Source of the DNA: Letharia columbiana
Lineage: Eukaryota; Ascomycota; Lecanoromycetes; Lecanorales; Parmeliaceae
Assembly: GCF_014066305.1 (NCBI RefSeq)
Contig: NW_023501047.1
Coordinates: forward strand, 558,001-622,000
Direction of reading: 5' to 3'
Length of the DNA stretch: 64,000 nt
Of this stretch, positions 13,286 to 24,040 are shown in pieces. Within the stretch, counting starts at the first letter, position 1. Each line of letters begins with the position of its first letter. A program made the translations under genes and the position numbers. A model generated the notes under the pieces. That model made no database searches. It was not told where the DNA came from and was given only the letters and a program-made list of their open reading frames with translations.

Positions 13286-14200
13286 TTATCTTCCTTCGCG
13301 CCGTTGATTCGGATGTATGACAGCCACCGCTCCCATTCCAGGTGGTGAGTCTGGCGGAGTCGGGATATTCTGCGTACTGCGTGATGCTGCAGCGGCATTC
13401 GGCTTCAACTCCCGATAGTCCGCCAACGACAGCACCCCATTTTGCCAGAGGTATTCAACGAGGGCAAAGTCATGTCGGGCAGCCGCCAGACGATGGCCCA
13501 AAAGTGCATGATGAAATTTGACGTGGTCCATGCGATCTCGCCAACTGTCAACACCACTGGACGCTTGGAACGTTTGAAAGCAGAAGCAACACGAATTGTT
13601 CTTCGGCGGATCGACCCTGCTCGACCGTCTTCTATCGATAATGCGAAAATGTTCCAAGCTGTGCTGGATCCATTCTCGCTCGTTTGAGACGGCAAATTGT
13701 CTGAAGCACTTAAGGAAGGTGAATGGACATTCGAGGACAGGACCTTGGTCTGGTCTGCGAAGGGGAGGGAGGGTGGTAGGCTCTAATGCGCCATCAGGAT
13801 CTGGGATCATGATTCTCAAAGCGCGATTCATTTGTCTCTCTCCCATTCCATCAGAAACAGACTGGGAAGGCCTTGAACTATTAGCGCGGGTGAGACCAGG
13901 GAGCGAATCATCTTGGGTGAAGTCGCTGCGTGCAGGGAGTCTTGAAGTTCCAACGTCACTTGGTGGAGGACCATGATAGCTGGAGGCTTGGAGCTCTTGG
14001 GAACGCGGCAAGGTGGAGCGTTGCGCTATGGTTTGAGGCATCCTTGAACCTTCATGGTCCTGGAGATAGGATTGAATGGCAGGGTTCGAAGGATTCCGCC
14101 CTGTTCCTCGGCGGGATACGTAAGACACTGGCAATGTGAGCGGAGTCTCCCAGATTTGTGTCGTATACCTACTACTTTGCTCCTTGGGATTCGAAGTCAT
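13286..14200 (-). CDS. Cys/His-rich (zinc-finger-like) fungal protein, function unknown
   Basis: Single open frame of 304 residues. The first 130 are disordered and Ser/Pro/Arg-rich. A cysteine/histidine module follows: ECPFTFLKCFRQF, WIQHSLEHF, then CCFCFQTFQ and RMDHVKFHH, which spaces Cys and His like two degenerate C2H2 fingers. After it comes a helix-rich segment (RHDFALVEYLWQNGVLS) ending in YRELK. The finger plus LVEYLW-type helix recurs, as I recall, in unnamed proteins of plant-associated ascomycetes; this is from memory and not searched. It may bind nucleic acid, but no function is assigned. It lies beside the repeat island, with its 5' end facing the transposon-rich side. Confidence 0.8.
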   Translation of the reverse strand: MTSNPKEQSSRYTTQIWETPLTLPVSYVSRRGTGRNPSNPAIQSYLQDHEGSRMPQTIAQRSTLPRSQELQASSYHGPPPSDVGTSRLPARSDFTQDDSLPGLTRANSSRPSQSVSDGMGERQMNRALRIMIPDPDGALEPTTLPPLRRPDQGPVLECPFTFLKCFRQFAVSNEREWIQHSLEHFRIIDRRRSSRVDPPKNNSCCFCFQTFQASSGVDSWRDRMDHVKFHHALLGHRLAAARHDFALVEYLWQNGVLSLADYRELKPNAAAASRSTQNIPTPPDSPPGMGAVAVIHPNQRREGR

Positions 14201-14389
14201 CGGAAGTGGGCTTTGTCACAATCGTCTGCTCTTGAGTTTGGGGTTATAGGCACTGTCGGTTCTCATTATTGTCTGCAAGTTGTTTGACCAGGGGATAATG
14301 GTATGGTTCGTAGGTGGTGAGGATGTTGGTGCTTCCTAGATTGATGGAATTGATGTGAATTGAATTGGCAGGGGAGAGATTGATATTAT

Positions 14390-14440
14390 CGTTGTTGTTG
14401 TTATCATCATCATCATCATCATTATTATTGTTATCATTGT
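14390..14440. repeat. Trinucleotide microsatellite (GTT / ATC / ATT)
   Basis: Runs of GTT, then ATC, then ATT triplets in a row in the 5' flank of the zinc-finger-like gene. Probably length-variable between strains. Confidence 0.85.
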
Positions 14441-14641
14441 TAGTCCCCAATCCAAGGAGCCGGGCAGATAGATGTAGATGGATAGAATGCAATGATGGTA
14501 CGGAATACAAATGCACTTCCGAACACCACCAAGTATCCTTCTCCTTTACGCATCAAAATCAAAGACAAAGTACTTTGAGTAATAAAGTACTTAGTATGCG
14601 AGCAGATGCCGATGGTCATCCGCTCTGCTTGGAGAGCTTTA

Positions 14642-14932
14642 CAGAGGTCTGCACCGAAAGTCCTGCACCCGCCAAGACTCTTACGCTCAGACTTCGGATA
14701 ATGCCTCACCTAAAGGGTTACCTAGACAATACGTCTGGAGTTCTTCGGAATCGCACCTAGCCCTAGCCAGGTTTCGGGGCTTACTACCTCTATCAAGGCT
14801 AAAAGAAATATCTTAAGTCTCATCATGCGCTGTAAGAAGATATTTTTAGGCTTCCCCTCTACAGGGCCGCTTTCCGAAAGTAGGGTTAGGGCTACACTAG
14901 TGCGGGTGCAGGACTTTCGGTACAGACCTCTG
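14642..14932. mobile_element. MITE, 291 bp, with 31-bp terminal inverted repeats and TA target duplication
   Basis: The left end 14642-14672 (CAGAGGTCTGCACCGAAAGT...) is the reverse complement of 14902-14932 except for a single substitution. Both ends are flanked by TA (14640-14641 and 14933-14934), the target duplication of Tc1/mariner-type elements. The interior has no coding potential, so it would depend on transposase from elsewhere. It is not RIP-degraded, as expected for a repeat of this length. Confidence 0.9.
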
Positions 14933-15035
14933 TACTTTACTTTAATTTATGTTGCATACCTTAACTTATGCCCAATCAAACATATTTTAAGCGCCAGCAG
15001 GTTCTCGGCTGCCACGGCATGGGTGCTTCGGCTTA

Positions 15036-17885
15036 AGGGCCCCTTCTGCAACCACATATTTTGGAAATAACCCCTACTTATTTCCACTAAATAACGCCAC
15101 CACTTAGCTAATAAAAACAAGGCTTGAAAATACGCTATGGATATTTCCAAAACAAGTAGAATATATATACGATTCCGTTCTATAATCCTATTTCTGAGGC
15201 TGAGTTAGAATCGTCGTAAAAATTATCTTCTCCGTAAAAAACTATTATATTCCTATCATTTCATATTATTATAGTCGAGATACCTGCTACTACTACTATA
15301 TAGGCTTTAGCTATTATTAATACTTCTATTACTCCCATTATTACTCTAAATAAGCCTACTCTTATAGTATCTATCGATACCGATATCTTATTATCTATAA
15401 TTTAAAGCTAGACTATAAAGATAATATTATATCTCGAAATAATATAATAATATCGTCTTAATAAGAGAGTAGATATCGGCTTTAAATCTAAAGCATAGGC
15501 GATGATTCTAGCTACTATTTAAGCTATAACTCTAATAAAGTATCGTATAAATAGATTTTAATATTAGAGAAAGATAACTAATTATAAAGCTAAATAAGCT
15601 TTATAGAGAGTACTTCGCTATAAGCTAAGTAGCTAAAGATAAGATAATAATATATTAATATTATTAATAGATAATAATTAATAGCGAATATAAATAAGCG
15701 TATATAATAATATAGAAATAATATATAGTTAAATAACACTTTCTAGAAGAATAAGCTTATAAGCGAACTTCGAATTAAGCCTCTTTAGTATATTATCGAG
15801 TTCGACGAGTTATTTCTAAGTAGAATAGCTATCGAAAATTACGTTTAGTTTATATATTCTCTAGGCGCAATTCCGATAGATCCCAATCTTTCCGAAATCC
15901 TACCCCCTTCTCTCTTCTATTCTCGAATACTTTATAAAGTAATATCGAATATTTAAAGTAGTCGAATGATAATATACCTTAGACCGTAGCTAAAAAGAGA
16001 TATATCAGCTTCGTAATTAAGATATCGATTCTTATTAAGAGATAGAAGAAGATTAGAAGATAGTATATGAGTATAGCTATTAATAAAGTTAATAAATAAA
16101 TAAATAGAGCTACTATATAAAGAGAGAAGAAGTTTATATAGCGTATAATTAAAGAAAAATAATATATAAAAGAGATACCGTAGATAGCAATTAAGAAGGC
16201 TTTAGCTCTATTATAGACTATAATAGATATAAAGAATTCTAGCTTTATTATATAGGCCGTAAACGTGTTTTTAGATAAGACGAAAGTATATATATATATC
16301 GCTCTTTCTAAGAGTATAAGAAATAACTAATTATAAGAGAAAGTTAATAAATTAGAAAGAAAAAAAATATAACTCGAAAGTATATAGAAGAAAGCATTTA
16401 AAATAGCGGAGTGGCTTTATACGCTATAGGTAAAAAATATAGCTATTTAATAAAGTATCTTAGTTATTAAGTAAGATATACTTAATAATTCCTCTATATA
16501 TTTTCCGCGAGTTAATCTCTTAAAGTATTTATTCTTATATTAGTCTTAAAGCTAATCTTTAAAGACTTAAAATCGTCGGCGTTATTACTATCTAATACCT
16601 TAGTAATATATATATTCTCGTTATTTATAGAATAATATAGAGTAATAAAGTTATATAGAACTATAAGATCGAATTATATCTATATCTAAGTTAAAACATC
16701 GAATTCTACTAAGAAGTTTATAGATAAAAAGCGTCTTTTAAGTATATCGAAGATTCTTTCTATAATATTTCGTAGCTGAGAGTATCGTAGATTAAAGAGT
16801 TCCTTTATATTCTCGAGCTTCTTTTTAGCTCCTTTTTATTCTTTTAAATAATATCGTATTCTTATATATAATATTATTAGAAAGTTATAATTAGAATATT
16901 TAATATCGACGAGATAGTATTTATTCTTCGAAATCGTAAATTCTTAATTAAAGATAGCGTTCTATAGTATCTTAATATTATAGACGAATTCTTTCTATTC
17001 TAAAAGCATATAGTAAAATAATATATTAAAATCACACATAGCTAGAATATTCTAACTAAGTTCCCTCTTTCTATTTCGCCATAGTATATACTCTTCTACT
17101 AGCATATATATATTAATATATATTCCATTAAGTGTTCTCAGGTAATCGTCGAAATAGAATGTAAATTTAAGGTTTAAGAGGATTTTAAAAGGGGTTAGAT
17201 AAGGCGCTTTAGATAATTATATTATATATCTATAAAGAATAATAAGAGCGTTAGATATCTTATAAAAATATCGAGATATAGTACTAGTAGAGTGTTAAAA
17301 TCGATTATTAATTCTATTATTACTAAGATTATAGCCTACGAAATATATAAATATAGCGAGTTTCTTCGTTATATTAATAATCTTAGACGGAGCTAGCTAA
17401 GTATAATTAAATAACTAGCTCTCTAGCTAATTAAGAGTATACGATAGTATATAAAAGACGCTTTATATTATAGTAGAATAATTAATAAGAAGCTCTTTTA
17501 TATAGGTATAATTAGAAAGAATAAACGCTCTTCGTTTTTACTTATTAAAATAAGAAGAATAGTACTAAGAGATAGTAAGAATAACTTTTAAAACTTATTC
17601 TTCACAGTCTAAGTTATTTATACTTGATATTCTTAAGAAAAAGAGAATAATATATATATATCGGTTATAGATATTTACTATTCTTGACGTTCTTAGCCTT
17701 ATTTTAGCTGAAAACAACCCTTAAGAGTTATTTTCAGATATTTCCGAGCCTGTTTTCGCTTAATAAGCGAAAATATGTGAAAATATGATTATAGAACGAT
17801 ACTCTGTATATATTTAACGCTAAGCTGAAAATTAGTGGAAATAAGTAGGGGTTATTTCCAAAATATGTGGTTGTAGAAGGGGCTC
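15036..17885. mobile_element. 2.85-kb terminal-inverted-repeat element with RIP-degraded interior
   Basis: Inverted repeats at 15039-15090 (GCCCCTTCTGCAACCACATA...) and 17832-17883 match over 52 bp with one visible difference. TA dinucleotides lie just outside (15034-15035 and 17886-17887), though the outermost bases do not pair perfectly, so the exact ends and target duplication are provisional. The interior has no open frame worth noting and is overwhelmingly A+T. Unmutated-looking sequence extends only about 110 bases from the left end and about 240 from the right. The superfamily cannot be assigned because no transposase frame survives. Confidence 0.8.
15145..17640. repeat. RIP-mutated AT-rich block
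   Basis: About 2.5 kb in which CA and TG dinucleotides are nearly absent while TA dominates, yet CG, CT, AG and GC remain common (many tatcg, ttcg, agct words). That is the pattern of repeat-induced point mutation acting on CpA on both strands, not simple AT drift. Stops occur in every frame. The sequence that was mutated was presumably a transposon. Confidence 0.88.
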
Positions 17886-17900
17886 TAAAGTAAGATACCT

Positions 17901-18007
17901 TAAAGTACTATATCTAAAGTACTGTATCTAAAGTACTGTATCTAAAGTACTGTATCTAAAGTACTGTATCTAAAGTACTGTATCTAAAGTACTGTATCTA
18001 AAGTACC
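17901..18007. repeat. 14-bp tandem minisatellite, about 7.5 copies
   Basis: Unit TAAAGTACTGTATC starting at 17901, 17915, 17929, 17943, 17957, 17971 and 17985, plus a partial copy from 17999. The first copy has a single A-for-G change; the others look identical. It sits immediately outside the right end of the inverted-repeat element. Related aaagtac words occur near 14569 and 14585. Confidence 0.95.
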
Positions 18008-18316
18008 TTATAAGTTAGAACCTACCTTACCTTACTTTACGGTAAGCACCTAAGGTAATTATAAGGTACCGAGGGGCCTAGGCATAATCCAGGCAGCAGG
18101 CTTCATCTTCCCTCGCTTCCTTAATCACCCTCAGCTTTTCCATCTTAATTTGAGCCTTTGATCTCGGCCTCAGTGGCCCGGAGATTGCCACATCAAATAA
18201 TACATTTACAGAGCAATTACTCTATTCAGCTGCTGCAGCGATACTTAGACCATGTCACGCCGACAAAGCAACCCAAGAGCGAAAGAAGCAAATCTGCAAA
18301 TGTTCAAATCGAAGGC

Positions 18317-21300
18317 TCAAACAAAGTCGACAAGGTCCTGCCACTCTGCAATGAAGCCTGGATCAAACCCATACACCCACGCCGGCTGTCCCGACTTGAT
18401 CATTGGGGCTGGTGCTTTGAACTCCTTCTTTGCGCTCGACGAAGATCTCGGAGCCTGATCGCGCTCATCGCTGTCTCTCGGCCTCTTCGGTACCGGCGCA
18501 GAGTGGGATAGATCTTCCGCTTGAACACTGACCGCTGCTTTGCGCTTTTGCCGTAGTTCCCCAACCTTTTCAGCGCTGTCTGTTGCGGAGAACAGCTCGG
18601 ACGTGCCTGAGCTCTCCGTTTTGAATGCAGGACGGTGGTCGAGCTTAGGAGTAGGTTCGTCTGGAGGTGGCGACCAATGCGGGAAAGCTTCTGCTTGGGA
18701 ACTCGTCCGAAGGGTCGCTGCTTGGACTTGCGACTTTTCCTCCTGCATGGTTACCGAGTCGCTCAGTCCCACCATGGCCGCTTCAAGGTCGGATTCATCG
18801 TCATTGGACTGCGACGGATCGAAACCTTCCAGCAAATCATTGTCTGGGTAATTGCCGGTAGCCGCATCATTCTGGCGGATGAGAGTAGAAGGGAACGTGA
18901 GACCATCAGGCCAGCTGCTATTATAATCTGTTGATGTATGCTCGGGAAGAGGGTCGGGGTCTCCCGCTGGCTCTCTTAAAAGGGCAGATGGAGAAGGGAG
19001 GTCCCCCATACAATCCGCGTCGTAGTCAGTTGACGGTTTGTCGCTCGATATTTCAGCGCCAGCATCTTTGGTGAGGAACGAAATATGTGGCGTTCCCCCT
19101 TTCGTATAATCAAAGGATGGCTGCTTCTTCATCACCACCGACGCGGTCCTTCCTTTAGTCACATTTTCGTGCAGACGATTCAGGCTCCCGAATCCTTTGA
19201 ACGGCATTTTCTCACAGCCCCCCAATGTCTGGCGGCTTGCAAGATCGACTGTCTCAGTCTCCGCCTTCTGTTCTGTTGCGGGTACACTAGGAGCTGCAGA
19301 ACTGTTCGCGGTGGCCACACGTCCATTCTTACCTTTATGACCTGAGAGGTGGGACGGATCGACTAAGGTTGCCGCAGATATGAAAGAACTTTTGGGGGCC
19401 TTAGGTGCTTTGTCGACTCCTTCTCGACAGCACATATGCTTGCAACTAGGAAAGCCATCAACTTGGTAATCAGCGTCAGCATGAGATTACTCACGCTGTC
19501 TTGTCTTTGCACTTGTGATTACAGGCCCACTTCCCATTTCCAAGCCTCTCTGGTTTCCAAACAATTTGCTCGGTCTCAGGAGCCTTGCTTTCTCGTACCC
19601 TTGGCTCAAGCTTCCTCTCCTTCGATCTAGGATCGAACTCATCGATGTGACTAAAGTCCGTCTCTTTGACTGGATGCATCATCAGTATTTGGACACTAAT
19701 AAAGGTAGAAGAAGCTAATTTTACCGGCATTCATGACTTCCTGATCCTTGAAATCATCATCACCGAATTCATCATCTTCCAAAGTCTCTGGACTTGTGTG
19801 GAACGTGCTTGTAGAGATATTGCCACCAGGCCTAGTGTCCTTTTTCGGGTATGTGAGTCCCTGGGCTTGTTTCTGTGGAGATGGCGGAGGGAATAGATAC
19901 GCTGGCAACTCATGCTTGAGTTCTGCCGATCGCGTGGTGCCAGCTGTGGTCTGATAAGCACAAAATTAGACGTGGGATCTGTCAGTGACACCTACCAATC
20001 CCGTCGCACATGACATAGCACCTAATACACTGTGTGTGATTGAGCAATTCGGCAGACATGAGTATGTCTTGGGCATTGTTGAGTTTTTTCGCACTCCCGA
20101 GCGTTAGCATAAAATATGGGACAAGCTCGGTAAGATCTTCACCTGATGCGTCGGAAATCCACCAGCAAGCCGTCAGATCTTTCGGTTAGCAAGCAGATGT
20201 ATATAGGCCTGCGATGAAAGAACATGGGAACTGTGTCGTTCATGAAACCGCACTCAGCCTGGATCTTGATAGTGACTGGCCGTCCTCGCGTGGAATCCTG
20301 AATCATGTTCAGTAGCTGCCCTCCTTTGGGAGAGGATGTGCGCTTCACCTTGCCCATCATTTTCACGGACACTCGAAGCTTCGGGAAGTCCCTTAGGTTC
20401 GCTAGTAATTTGTTACCAAATGGTGGGTTCTTGCTCATGAGCATCTCGATCCGGTGTGGCTCAGCAGCTTCTAAAGCCTCAATGCTATTGATTCCCCCAA
20501 TCGCGAGTTTTCGGATAGCCACTAGACCAATTTGCGCTATCTGTTTCATCTGATAGGGCGAGTTATCCCAGACTCTAGCACCAAAGCTCCTAGCGAGTTC
20601 CAAAGCATGTCGTACAGTGACGGCGTCCTGGAGGTGTATATGGCAGTCGATCACACAACATATCAATCGATGACTGGCGGAGAACAGACTCGCCTTGTCT
20701 TGAACGAATTGTCTCTTATGCTTGACATATTGCTCGTCCGTAGGAAAGTCGACTCCGCCAAGTTCAGATTGAATTATGAGACTCCTCTTGTGCGCGTGCA
20801 TAGCAAGGTCGACTTTGATAGGGAATTTGATGCCGTGCGCGCGGTTGATCTCTTTGAACAGCTTCTTCTCATTCACTCGAAGACGTATATTACGGAACTC
20901 CTCTGCTTGAACAATGGCATAGAGCTCGAGTCATCAGCACCACTTAGTCAGGACTGGGGATCGAACTCACAATGTCCGACATTTTGGACCGAGGCTGTAG
21001 ACGCATGAACACCTGCATGGTCTCGAACTTGACGTAATATCGGGCCATCGCGTCCCCAAACTCCGTAGCTTTGAGTCTTTCACCAGAATTGACCAACTGG
21101 GTGTCCTTCAGAAGCCCAAGATCTCTCCTGCATATACGCTCGATTCTGTTGTCAAGACTTTGTGCCACTGCGTCACCGTCGAGCTTATAGTGCTCGGGTT
21201 TTAATCCAAGACGAACATATAGGAAAGTCCCCGCAAGCCATCTCTTCGCAGTGTAGAGATCGTAGACAGTACCAAGTCCTATCTCTGCATTTAGATGATC

Positions 21301-23529
21301 AATTAAATTAAGGTGAAGACAGCTTTCCAACAACTCTTCACCTGACACGAGTTTTTCGTACTTGTTAACCTTCTCTTGTTTTGTGATAATCACTGCGACA
21401 GCAGTCGAGTCGAACTGGGGACGCCCAGCACGTCCAAGCATTTGCATAATTTCCAGATCCGCATACTCCTTCATACCGTCATCCTGGTAGCTCACAGTAT
21501 TCTTAATGATGACCATGTGGCAAGGCAGGTTGACTCCTACTGCCAACGTGGATGTACAGCAGATGACATTTATCTGTCCCTCGAGAAATCCTTTCTCGAC
21601 TGTGTGCCTGTCGGGACCTTCAAGGCCAGCATGATGGAACGCAACACCAGAGGTCAGGGTGTTTTTCAGCTCGGGGTCCTGCACGATGAGTCTTTGCGTG
21701 GGGCCCTCCCAATGGCGGTCTCGCGATCCCTTACTGGCCCACACATTGGCGAGCAGCCTCGCAGTATTCATAGCAGATTTCCTGGTGATGCAGAAGACCA
21801 TAATTGGTTTCTTATGGGAATATTTCGCGATGATATCTGGTATTTTCGGATCGCACGCGCTCTCGAAGCCGAAGTCGTTGCCTCTATATGATATTCCCAC
21901 AACGTGTTTCTGTAGTCTGACAGGCCTGAACTCCTCTCCAAACTTCTCGCGTATCGCAGGTAGATGCTGAGATGTATGATTTTTACCAAGCCATGTTGCA
22001 ATGTCTTCAGAATTAGGAACTGTAGCGCTCAAAGCTACGAATCGAACGATGGAACCCACAGACTTCATCCGAGAAACCACAGCCTCTAATGTAGCACCTC
22101 TGGAGTCTTTGAGTATGTGAACCTCGTCGATGAGGAAAAGCTTGACCATTCGCATTAGCCTTGCATGGTCTTTCCATTTTCTTGTCATGCTATCCCATTT
22201 CTCTGGAGTCGTGATGACAATGCTCGCGCTCTGCACGTTTCGCAGCTGTCCCTGATCGGTATCACCAGTCAACTCAGCACACTTCATATCCAACGCAACG
22301 AATTTTGCCTGCCAATCCCTTTGCCTCTCGGAACAGAGTGACTTCGTAGGCGCCATGTACACAATCTTGTATTGATCGGTCTTGAAGCCGTGGATTAGGC
22401 GGCAGATAGCCATCTCCAATATAGCCGTCTTCCCGCCACCTGTTGGTGCAGAGACGACGAGGTTATCATCGGACTTGTAAGCAGTAGGAAAGCACTTGGA
22501 TTGAATGGCGTTGAAGAGGGGATAACGGAACACAGAACGAAGACGATCCGGCATTTCATTCAAAGAGACAAGTGGGATGCCTTGAACGATTGGCTGGGAA
22601 TGATCAGGTTCGATCTGAGAATTGAGCCGTCGTTGATACGACGGAGGTGAAGGTACTGTAGAAAGATTGTTGTCATGGCAAATGTCAGAATTGTGAGGAC
22701 GATATTCATTGACAATCCCCTCTTCGGGATCCCTCACAGATGATACAACAACTGGTCGAGGATCCCGGGAAGAAGCAAGAGTATTACGAGGATTGTCACA
22801 CTGAGCTTCGTGGTGGATTCGCCGCTGAGTGGCTACGAAAGATGGACTTGATGGAAGCGCGTCCGAGGGAGGTGAGCTCTCACGAATCCGAGCAGGTGGA
22901 GTATGTGCATATCGAGCTGTGGTCATTGTAAGACTTGGAATGCCAAGGGACAGAGCATTGGGCTAACCTAGTCGTAACTGAACCTCGGGTGGAGAGAGCC
23001 CAGGCAGAGCTAGTGACTGTCAGCAACGAATCATAAGCAAGCCTGGGCGAGACCGACCGCGTCGCCGTTCTTGAGCCTTTGGTTGCTGCAATACATTCAC
23101 AGGCGGATGCGGTGCTGTGTGGCCAGGTAACGAGAGACGTCCAGCTGGTAGCATTCTCATGCTACTGTTCGCCTGCCAGTACGAATGAGGTTGAGGCTCG
23201 GCTAGAAGGGCTCGATCTAGGCAGTAATCAGCGGTTCTTCTTTCGGTTCCCAGGGTTGAGCAGCTACCATATGCATCAAGGCCAGTGTCGGTGTTACTGC
23301 TGTGAAAGTAGGCATCTGAAGGTCTCGAAGCCTGGGCTCCATGGAGCAGCTGCTGTTCATAGACGGGGGCTAAAGCATGCCTTGGCACTAAAGAACGTTC
23401 TGCTTGAGTTTGGTAGGACTTTGAGATAGGTCTCGAATATGGGGGAGGTGGCTGTTTAGTTTCAGAATTTCCATAGTTGCTACTGATGTCTTGCAGGAGA
23501 GCTTGAATATCTGGTTGGTAGCCCTCCAT
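18317..23529 (-). CDS. MER3: MER3/HFM1 meiotic crossover DNA helicase
   Basis: Ski2-like SF2 helicase. The core exon (22926-20944) shows Walker A APTGGGKT, the DEVH box (LIDEVHILKD), SATVPN, motif IV-V region VAFHHAGLEGPDR and TLAVGVNLPCH, and motif VI MLGRAGRPQFD. A Sec63-type domain follows (about 20876-20150; AIGGINSIEALEAAEPHRIE). Next comes a Cys-rich patch split by an intron near 19486-19439 (CNHKCKDKTACKHMCC), then a disordered tail ending in the family-typical WVYGFDPGFIAEWQD. MER3 unwinds and extends recombination intermediates to favour interfering crossovers in meiosis. The proposed start is at 23529 (MEGYQPDIQ); the junctions between 23080 and 22926 are unresolved, so an alternative start at 22926 remains possible. 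It is intron-rich, with at least six introns. Confidence 0.93.
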
Positions 23530-24040
23530 GCTGTGCTTAATTAGCAATTAAGATGAGTGGGACTTTCAAATGATAAGAGATAAATTACGGTACTCATTGT
23601 TTGCACCATCTTAACTGGTGGAGGGGAAGCGATTGCCAAGAGATGGGGGAGACGCACTTATTGTACAGTAATGACTAGCGTAAATTTACCAAGTCAAAGC
23701 GATAGAAGTACCACATTGAAACTGTTCTTTGAGAAAGAGTCTCATCGTTCTTATGAGATATGACTTGATTTCCAAGAGCAGTACCTCATTGTCTTGCGAA
23801 GTTTTTGAACGCCACGGACCAGTTTTGCATACCGACCCCCCGCCCGCCGGTTCTAATGACCACAGCGAGTAATTGTGGAACAAGCGACGATGGAGACTAT
23901 CATTTGATCCCCAGGAGTCAGGACACATATACACATAGAGCTATGCAGCCTCGTAATGCGACCTCAGAAAGCCATCCACGTCATGATGGGTACTTCCAGA
24001 AACGCCCGGTGATGAGAACGTACAATTCAGAGCGATTAGC
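23530..24040. other. Intergenic spacer, MER3 promoter and transporter 3' flank
   Basis: About 0.5 kb between two minus-strand genes. It should contain the MER3 promoter. No coding sequence or repeat recognised. Confidence 0.5.

Noticed and set aside
15145..17640. Possible centromere-like or mitochondrial-derived AT-rich DNA
   Set aside because: The dinucleotide pattern (loss of CA/TG, retention of CG) is that of RIP, and inverted repeats bracket it; the size is far too small for a centromere and no mitochondrial gene is seen.
18158..18511. A 117-codon plus-strand frame over the MER3 3' end
   Set aside because: It is antisense to the conserved MER3 terminus (FDPGFIAEWQD) and its neighbouring tail.
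22926..23529. Separate small gene upstream of MER3
   Set aside because: The frame MEGYQPDIQALLQDI reads as a plausible MER3 N-terminal extension, and a GT...AG intron near 23060-23010 can join onward; still not fully resolved, so it is kept as part of MER3.
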